Assembly (NCBI RefSeq): GCF_009707365.1
Contig: NZ_CP046122.1
Span: 4,216,001 to 4,280,000, forward strand
DNA from: Microlunatus sp. Gsoil 973
GTDB taxonomy: Bacteria > Actinomycetota > Actinomycetes > Propionibacteriales > Propionibacteriaceae
Direction: 5' to 3'
DNA: 64,000 bases
Shown here: positions 55,079 through 62,200 of the stretch, piece by piece
Numbering within the stretch: position 1 is the stretch's first letter
Layout of the letters: every line of letters begins with the position of its first letter
The notes under the pieces: generated by a model
Told to the model about the DNA's origin: nothing
Seen by the model: only the letters and a program-made list of their open reading frames with translations
Databases searched by the model: none
Position numbers and translations under genes: made by a program

Positions 55079-55227
55079 TCTGTCGGGGACGTCGGCACGG
55101 GCGTCTGAATTCGACCCCCTCTCCTTTTCCACGAGGTCCGCTCGGCCCTTCTATGCAGGCTGCGTCACTCCGAGCGACCGGCCTCTCGCGTTGCCGAGGA
55201 CTCCCGCGGCCCGTGCCTCCCGCGTGG

Positions 55228-55380
55228 TCGGTCTCCCGTGTCGACCGTCTCCGGTGTCGACCGTCTCCCGCGTGACACCGTCTCCCGCGTGACACCGTCT
55301 CCCGCGTGACACCGTCTCCCGCGTGACACCGTCTCCCGCGTGACACGGTCTCCCGCGTGACACGGTCTCCCGCGCCCCTC
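55228..55380. repeat. 17-bp tandem repeat array
   Basis: CGTCTCCCGCGTGACAC is repeated head-to-tail five times from 55262 to 55346, followed by a copy starting GGTCTCCC (55347-55363) and a truncated copy. Degenerate 16-bp relatives precede it from about 55228. Unit identity is almost complete, so the array is recent. There are no spacers, so it is not CRISPR. It lies in the gene-free stretch after hspR. Confidence 0.88.
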
Positions 55381-55399
55381 TCGCCCTCACCTCGCCAAA

Positions 55400-55880
55400 C
55401 CGCGTCAACTTCGTAACACGTGCTACGAATTCGCCTCTTCCCGCGCGGTTCGGCGTCGATTTCGTAGCACGCGTCACGGTTTCGCTCGATGCCGCCGGCG
55501 TCGTACGTCCCGCTGTCGATTTGGTAACACGCGCTGCGAATTCGCCGCGTCCGCTGCGTTTCGGCGCCGAATTCGTAGCACCTGCCACGGTTTCGCTCGA
55601 TGCCGCGACCATCCCTGCCCCAGCGTCGACTTGGTAACACGTGCTACGAATTCGGACGCATCCGGGCGGGTTGGCGTCGATTTCGTAACAGGTGGCGCCG
55701 CTTGCCGGGGAGGCGCGGTGCCGTACGTCGTCCGCGCCGAGTTGGTAGCACGTGGCACGGTTTTCGCCCGATGCCGCGACCATCCCTGCCCCAGCCGCGA
55801 CTTGGTAACACGTGCTACGAATTCGCGGGCACTAGAACCGGATTAGCGCCGATTTCGTAACACGCGGTGCCAATTCGGCG
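55400..55880. repeat. 111-bp higher-order tandem repeat carrying paired palindromes
   Basis: Nine copies of a 20-bp imperfect palindrome, best form TTCGTAACACGTGCTACGAA, start at 55410, 55461, 55521, 55572, 55631, 55682, 55742, 55802 and 55854. Intervals alternate between about 51 and 60, giving a period of about 111 bp with two palindromes per period. Odd copies keep GTAACACGTGCTACGAATTCG-like ends; even copies resemble GTAGCACGTGGCACGG. Some intervening text also repeats (GATGCCGCGACCATCC at about 55600 and 55772). No credible gene is present up to 55946. Confidence 0.85.
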
Positions 55881-55946
55881 TAGCCGCGAACTGACGGCGT
55901 CGACGACCAGGATCGGCTCCGGCCGATATCAGGGGCACCGACCGCC

Positions 55947-57101
55947 CTAGGACTGCAGATCCGCGCCCCAGCGGTCTTCGATGCGGCCACCCCGCCAGAT
56001 CGCGATGGCGATCACCCAGGCGAGCACGAACAGGCCGACGATCGCGAACCCCACGTAGTCCAAGGGAATTCCGGCGATCCAGGCCAGCGGGCCGGTGGTG
56101 ATCGACATCCGGTCGGCCAACACCCCGATCAACTCGATGCTGCCGATCACCAGTGCAACGATCACCGAGATCGTCGTGATCGTGATGTTGTAGAAGATCT
56201 TGCGGATCGGTTTGGCGAACGCCCAGCCGTACGCCCCCGCCATGAATACGCCGTCCGTGGTGTCCATCACCGACATCCCGGCCGCGAACAGGATCGGCAG
56301 CACCAGGATGGCGTAGAACGGCAGCTCGAACGCGGCCGCGCCGCCGGCCAGCACGAGCAGTCCCACCTCGGTCGCGGTGTCGAAGCCCAGCCCGAACAGC
56401 ACACCGACCGGATAGATGTGCCAGGGCTTTCTGATCACGCGCGTCAGGCCGCCCAGAAACCTGTTGAAGAAGCCTCGCTTGTTCAGTTGATCTTCCAGTT
56501 GGTGCTCGTCGTACGATCCCTGCCGCATCCGTCGCAGCACCCGGACGATGCCGACCAGGGCGGCCAGATTGAGGATTCCCAACAGCCACAGGAAGATCCC
56601 GGACACCGACGGGCCGATGACTCCGGTGATCGTGTGCAGCAATGAGGTCCGGTTCTCGATCGGGCCGACCAGAGCCCGGACGCCGAGCGCCAACAGGAAC
56701 GACAGGCAGAAGACGATCGTCGAATGGCCCAGGGAGAACCAGAAGCCCACGGAGTGCGGCCGCTCCGGTGACCTGCCCGCCGTGTGGTCGGTGATCAGTT
56801 TCCTGGTGGCATTGTCCACTGCCGCGATGTGATCGGCATCGAACGCGTGCCGCAGTCCGAAGGTGTAGGCGAGCAGGCCGACGCCGACGGTGAAGACCGG
56901 ATGATCACCTCCGACCCGGAAATGCTGTGGCGCGACCAACGCGAGCAGAATCCCGAAACCGGCGAGATGCAGCACGACGACGAAGCCGTACATCGCGCCG
57001 ATGCGACGTCGCTCGATGGGGGACAGGTCGCTCACGAACCTCCTGAGGCGCCATCGGGCGCCGGCTTTCGCCGTTGCCGTCGTCGGACCCGTTGTGGTCA
57101 T
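55947..57101 (-). CDS. Nickel/cobalt permease, NiCoT family
   Basis: The protein has about 384 residues from ATG 57101 and eight predicted helices. The family signature HAFDADHIAAVDN (HX4DH) forms the metal-recognition site in the second helix. LGHSTIVFCLSFLLALG and GLGFDTATEVGLL are the other conserved blocks, and the central cytoplasmic loop (MRQGSYDEHQLEDQLNKRGFFNRFLGGL) is typical. It imports Ni2+ or Co2+ for metalloenzymes or cobalamin. It diverges from a Fur-family regulator across an inverted repeat, so metal-dependent repression is likely. A LarA-like nickel enzyme is encoded at 33 kb. Confidence 0.92.
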   Translation of the reverse strand: MTTTGPTTATAKAGARWRLRRFVSDLSPIERRRIGAMYGFVVVLHLAGFGILLALVAPQHFRVGGDHPVFTVGVGLLAYTFGLRHAFDADHIAAVDNATRKLITDHTAGRSPERPHSVGFWFSLGHSTIVFCLSFLLALGVRALVGPIENRTSLLHTITGVIGPSVSGIFLWLLGILNLAALVGIVRVLRRMRQGSYDEHQLEDQLNKRGFFNRFLGGLTRVIRKPWHIYPVGVLFGLGFDTATEVGLLVLAGGAAAFELPFYAILVLPILFAAGMSVMDTTDGVFMAGAYGWAFAKPIRKIFYNITITTISVIVALVIGSIELIGVLADRMSITTGPLAWIAGIPLDYVGFAIVGLFVLAWVIAIAIWRGGRIEDRWGADLQS

Positions 57102-57134
57102 CTGTTCCCAGCCCCTGTCCCTGTTACGCGGCCA

Positions 57135-57167
57135 CGAGCTTACTGCTACTCGGTTGCAATAAGCTCG
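57135..57167. promoter_or_regulatory. Inverted-repeat operator between NiCoT and the Fur-family gene
   Basis: CGAGCTTACTGC (57135-57146) pairs with GCAATAAGCTCG (57156-57167) around a 9-base centre with one internal mismatch. It sits in the divergent promoter region and is the natural candidate for binding by the adjacent Fur-family protein. The TTGCAA inside it recalls Nur-box half-sites. Confidence 0.65.
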
Positions 57168-57237
57168 CGGGGTACGGGCCGCCGACTTCATACCGGGACG
57201 ACGCGATCTCCCGATACGCTCGACGGTGGAGGTTGCG

Positions 57238-57696
57238 ATGCCCGAATCACCCCTGCGGACCGTGCGCCCGGTGGCCACGGTCGACGAAGCGGTCGAGGTG
57301 CTGCGTGAGGACGGCGGTCGCGTCACCAAGGCACGCCGGGCCATCCTTGACGTGCTGTTCGAGGTCCGCGATCCGCTGTCGGTCGAGCAGATCGCCCGGC
57401 GAGCCGCGCCGGAGCTCGACGTCCCGTCCACCTACCGCAATCTTGAGCACCTGGAGACCGTCGGACTGGTTCGGCACGTACATTTCGGTCACGGACCCGG
57501 CCTGTATGAGCTGGTCAGTGATCACGAGCGGTGGTACGCCCTGTGCGAGTCCTGTGGAGCGGTGACCGCCTTCTCGCCCGCTGATCTGGATCCGGTACGG
57601 GTCACCATTGACGAGCGGATCGGCTATCAGGTGCGGTTCGCCCACTTTCCCCTGGTCGGGCTCTGCCGGGCATGCCAGGCACCCGATCAGGCGTGA
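57238..57696 (+). CDS. Fur-family metal-dependent regulator (Nur- or Zur-like)
   Basis: The protein has 152 residues from ATG 57238, after GGAGG. The winged helix is seen in GGRVTKARRAILDVLFE and ELDVPSTYRNLEHLETVGLV. The dimerisation domain has the metal ligands HVHFGHGPGLYEL and SDHERWYALCESCG, with a second CxxC pair (CRACQ) forming the structural zinc site. The divergent NiCoT permease suggests a nickel-sensing Nur-type regulator, but Fur-family metal specificity cannot be read from sequence with certainty. Confidence 0.87.
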   Translation: MPESPLRTVRPVATVDEAVEVLREDGGRVTKARRAILDVLFEVRDPLSVEQIARRAAPELDVPSTYRNLEHLETVGLVRHVHFGHGPGLYELVSDHERWYALCESCGAVTAFSPADLDPVRVTIDERIGYQVRFAHFPLVGLCRACQAPDQA

Positions 57697-57699
57697 TGA

Positions 57700-58478
57700 T
57701 CAGGCCGGATCCTCATACGCCCGGGATGGGATCTGCGTTGCGAGCTTCCCGCCGCTCACGTCGATCAAGGTGCCGGTGATGTAGCCGGCGGCACCGCTGG
57801 CCAGGAAGATCAACAGATCGGCGACATCGTCGGCCGACTCCCAGCGCCGCAGCGACAGCGTGTCCAGCAGTCGGTCCTGTGCCTGCTCCGGCATCTCGGT
57901 GAAGCCGTTCATCGCCGTCGGCACCATGCCCGGTGCGTACGCATTGACCGTCACGCCCCACGGACCGAGTTCACCGGCCAACACACGGGTGAACTGGACG
58001 ACGGCCGCCTTCGACGCGGCGTACGCCGCACTGCCGATGCTCGGCACGATGGCGGCGAACGAGGCGGCGTTGATGATCCGCCCGGAGCGTTGCTGTTTCA
58101 TGATCGGTATCACCGCCTGGCTGAGCAGGAACACCCCGCCGACGTTGACCTCAAGGCACTTCCGGAAGCCTTCCCATTCCAGCTCGGCGACCTGGCGGCG
58201 ACGTTGATGCCGGCGTTGTTGATCAACACGTCGATCCGTTCGTGCCGATCGACGATCTGCTGGACGGCGGCGGCGACCGACGCCGGGTCACTGACATCGC
58301 ACTGGATCTGATCATGGCTCAGGCTGTCCGCGTCGAGATCGGATTCGACGTCGGGAAAAGCAAGATCGAGAGCGACCACCGTCGCGTCCTCGGCGACGAA
58401 CCGGTCGACGATCGTCCGGCCGATGCCGCGGCCGCCGCCGGACACAACGACGACCTTTCCGGAGTGGTTGATCAACAC
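57700..58478 (-). CDS. SDR-family oxidoreductase (one frameshift)
   Basis: This classical short-chain dehydrogenase has the cofactor motif VVVSGGGRGIGRTIV, NNAG in VLINNAGINVAA, the catalytic serine in INAASFAAIVPSIGSAAYAASK and YAASK as the Y-x3-K pair, followed by NAYAPGMVPTAM. The C-terminus GYITGTLIDVSGGK is typical of FabG-like enzymes. The frame breaks at GG 58194-58195 (plus strand); one more base gives VAAQVAELEWEGFRKCLEVNVGGVFLLSQ. GTG 58478 follows AGGGAG and is the preferred start; an ATG at 58508 is possible. Corrected length is about 260 residues. The substrate is unknown. Confidence 0.82.
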
Positions 58479-58513
58479 GGGCGTACTCCCTTCGAAAGCC
58501 ACCGGCATACTAT

Positions 58514-59239
58514 GTGCCGGTGTCCAGAGTCTTGTGGGTGACCGGTGCAGGAAGCGGAATGGGGGCCTCGGCGGCCCGACAGGCTGCCGGGTCGGGCTGG
58601 CGCGTCGCGCTGAGCGGACGCCGAAAGGATGCGCTCGAGACCGTCGCCGAACAGATCGCCGCGGACGGTGGCGAGGCGCTGGTCGTGCCGGCCGACGTCA
58701 CCGATCCCGACCAGGTCGGCGGCGCACACCAGACGATCGTCGACCGCTGGGGCCGGATCGACGGCCTGGTGCTCTCGGCCGGGCTGAACAACCCGCGCCG
58801 GGCCTGGGCCGACCAGGACATGGCCGATTTCGCGAAGATCATCGACACCAATCTGACTGCCGTTGCGCGGGTGATCGACGCATCGCTGCCGCAACTGCGG
58901 GCGGCCGGTCACGGTGTCGTGGTGGTGATCTCCTCCTACGCCGGCTGGCAGTTCAACCCGGGGTCCGGGATCGCGTACGGGGCCAGCAAGACGGCGCTGT
59001 CGTCGATCGTCGTCAGCCTCAACAAGCAGGAGGCGGAGAACGGGATCAGGGCCTGCCACCTGTGTCCCGGCGACGTTGCCACTGACTTCCTGCAGATGCG
59101 TCCGGTCGTTCCTGATCAGGCAGCACAGGACAGGATGCTGACCGCCGACGACATCGGCCGTGCGGTCGGCTTCGTGCTGGAGTCGCCGCCGTATGTGCGG
59201 GTCGACGAACTGGTGATCTCACCGGTCTCCCAGCACTGA
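58514..59239 (+). CDS. SDR-family oxidoreductase
   Basis: This 241-residue short-chain dehydrogenase has TGAGSGMGASAARQAAGSGW as the cofactor loop, ADVT for the adenine site, LSAGLNNPRR in place of NNAG, and the catalytic serine, tyrosine and lysine in VISSYAGWQFNPGSGIAYGASK. The product is NAD(P)-dependent with unknown substrate. GTG 58514 lies only 35 bp from the divergent SDR start and has no ribosome site, so a leaderless mRNA is likely. Its stop is 41 bp from the end of the convergent carboxylase gene. Confidence 0.85.
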   Translation: MPVSRVLWVTGAGSGMGASAARQAAGSGWRVALSGRRKDALETVAEQIAADGGEALVVPADVTDPDQVGGAHQTIVDRWGRIDGLVLSAGLNNPRRAWADQDMADFAKIIDTNLTAVARVIDASLPQLRAAGHGVVVVISSYAGWQFNPGSGIAYGASKTALSSIVVSLNKQEAENGIRACHLCPGDVATDFLQMRPVVPDQAAQDRMLTADDIGRAVGFVLESPPYVRVDELVISPVSQH

Positions 59240-59280
59240 GCGCCGACGACGCCGGCGGTCCGGCGGTCTTTGGCGTCCGG

Positions 59281-62200
59281 TCAGCGTCGGCGTTCGATGG
59301 CTGTGATGATGCCGGGTCGCAGTTCGGAGGCGGTGATCACCCGGTCGACCGAGCCGACCTCGACCGCCCGGTCGATGTTGTGGATGCCGTCGAACTCCGC
59401 GGCGAGCTCGGCGATCTTCTCCGAACGGAGTGTCGCCAGCAGGTCGGCCAGTTCCACCCCGAGGGCGCCGCGTTGCTCCTGCGGTGCGGCCGCGATCCGA
59501 CGCTCGAGCTCGGCCACCTGTGGATCGGCTGCGGCGCGCTTGGCGACCTCCGAGGCGAACACCACGGCGGCAGCCGGCGCACCGCCGAGCACCGATGCGT
59601 ACGACCCCTCGACGGCGAGCACGGTCAGATTGGGGTTGAGCCGCTTGGAGAAGACGACGAACGCACCACCGTGGTAGCGGGAGATCACGCAGAACACGAT
59701 CGGGCCGTCGAAGTTGACGATCGCTCGGCCGATCTCCGCGCCGTACTCCAGCTGCAGGTTGCGCATCGACTCCGGTGAGCCGTCGAATCCGGAGAGATTC
59801 GCCAGCACCACCACCGGACGGTTGCCCGAGGCCGCGTTGATCGCCCGCGCCACCTTCTTCGACGACCGCGGGAACAGCGTGCCTGCGGTGAACGTGTCGG
59901 GACCGTCGCTCGGCGGAAAGCCCGACCGGGCGACCGGCGTCGACTCGATTCCGATCAGGCACACCGGATGGCCACCCATCCGGGTGTCGACGACGACCGC
60001 GGTCTCTGCTTCGGCCATCCCGGCCCAACGCTCGAGCATCGGGTGGTCGGCGTCGGCGACGGCTCGCATCACGGTACGGATGTCGAAGGGCCGCTTGCGG
60101 TCCGGGTTGTGGGTGGCTGAGAAGATCTCGCCGACCGTTGCGAAGTCCCCGCCGGGATGCGGATAGTCGCTGACGTCCCGGTCGACCGGGTCCTCGGTGG
60201 GCGCTCGTCGCGGACCGGGCTCGCCGGGAACGACATAGCTGTGTTCGTAGTGATCCAGGACGATCTCCACTGCGCCGGCCAGATCCGCCGCCCAATACTG
60301 TGCCTGGCCGTTGGGGCCCATGATCCGGTCGTAGCCGCCGATGCCGAAGTTGTCCTCGGCCGACACGCTGCCGGCGAAATCGAGGGTCTGCTTGCCGGTC
60401 AGCACCATCGCGCTCTCCGGTGTCATCACCAGGATGCCCTTGGTGTGCATCAGCATCGTCGCCTCGGCGTTCCAGTACGGCTGCGCGCCGACGTTGATGC
60501 CGGCCACCACCACATTGATCTCGCCGCCGCCCTGGGTGAATTCGACGATCCGCTTCAGCGCGGCCGCCACCCAGTCCATGTTCTCGGTGCCGCTGGTCAT
60601 CGAGACCCTCGCACCCGCCGACACCGCGTACCACTCGACCGGCACCCTGAGCCGTTCGGCCAGGTCCAGGGCGGCGATGATCCGGGTGCACTCGGCCTCG
60701 GACAGCGCGCCGAGGGCCTTCGTCGGGTCGCCGCAGAGCACCACCCGGGTGACGCCCTCCGGATACAAGGCAGTCGGGGTGCTGACCACCGCGGTGATGA
60801 TCCCGGCAGTGTTCCGACCACGCGGCCGGTCGACCGGGACCAGCGACCCGGACTCGTCCAGGTCGTACTCGATCGCGCTGCCGCCGCGGGTCAGAGTCGG
60901 CGCCAGCTCGTAGGGATAGACCAGGCCGCGACGCCGGGCACGATCGACCAGCGTCTTGTACTCGTTCAACGGCGCCAGCGGCTTGGTCGGCGGCTCGATC
61001 ACGTCCGCGGAGGTCCCGCCGTCGGGTCGGGCATGGAAGCGGATGGCGATCGGGTGCACCGTGCCGTGATCATCGACCACCCGGCCCTGGGCCAACACCT
61101 CCTCGATGCCGGTCCCATCGCTGAGTGGCGTGATCTTGTCACGCAGCGCGGTGAGTTGATCAAGCTCGGCCTCGATCGCCGGCCAGACCGTGACCCAGAC
61201 GTGGTTCATCTGCAGTTTCGACGCCGCCCGGCCGCGCGCCGTACGGACCCGGCGGATCGCCTCGAGACAGTTCTCCACCGCCCGCTCGGCATGGGGGAGA
61301 CCGACCACTGCGCCGGTCTCATCGCGGACCACGGCCATCTGCCGCACCTGAGCAGCGGCCACCAGCCGCCGGTCGGCCGGATTGTCCCGCGCCACACACT
61401 CGTACAGCAGGACGTCGCCGGGCGCGTCCAGCCGGGTGACATCGAAGTTCACCAGACGCCACAGGTTCAGCCGGCGGCCGACCATCGGGTGGATGCCGCG
61501 GACCAGGGTGTCCTCGACCAGCGTCGTACGGTCCGAACGGTCGGGTCGGAAGGTGTAGTAGCGCACCGGCTGCCCGTCGTCCGGGCAGACGGCGACCGAC
61601 ACCCGACGGGACGCGGTGACGAACGGCCGGCCCTGGAGGCACTTGATCAACTGGGCCGATGTGGCTTCCGGATCGGTCGGCGGTTCGTCCCAGTGCAGAT
61701 ACAACTCGACGACATTCTGATCTTTGTCGTTGACCTGGTCCGGGGCCAGCCGGGCGGAGACCAGATCGTCGATGCCGTCACCGTGGAACAGTTCGGAGAT
61801 CTCACCGATCGTCGAGAGCACCCGGGTCCGGCCGTGCTCCTGGCTCACATAGTCCGCCCACACAACCGGACGTTGTGGCGTGCCATCATGATCAACAATC
61901 GGCGCCTCCAACCCGTACTCGAGATAGTGTCGGCGGAGCAGCACCTCCAGGAGTGGTTCGCTGGACCCGACTCCATCGGCCAACCGGTCGCGTAGGAAGC
62001 CGACCAGCTGCTCCGGAATCGCTGCCAGGGCTTGGATCCTGGCCTCCCGGTCCGGAACCGACGGATCAGCGAGAGCCGCCACCTCCTCGGTGACACCGCC
62101 CAGTACCTTGCGCCGTTCGGCGTCGACGATCGGCTGGTCGAACCAGCTGAACCGCACTGATCGGGCAAGATCACCGATCACCGGGATGCGCCGTCTGGTT

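Noticed and set aside
55262-55380. Possible CRISPR array
   Set aside because: The 17-bp units are directly adjacent without spacers and there are no cas genes.
54996-55783. Two long minus-strand open frames (about 210 residues) with 37-residue repeats across the palindrome array
   Set aside because: They arise because the 111-bp period is a multiple of three, so all copies stay in frame. Composition is cysteine/arginine-rich and low-complexity, several frames are open at once, and there is no ribosome site or known domain.
55400-55880. Cluster of parS sites
   Set aside because: The core CACGTG is shared with parS, but the flanks (TTCGTA/TACGAA) differ from the TGTTTCACGTGAAACA consensus and no parAB genes are present.
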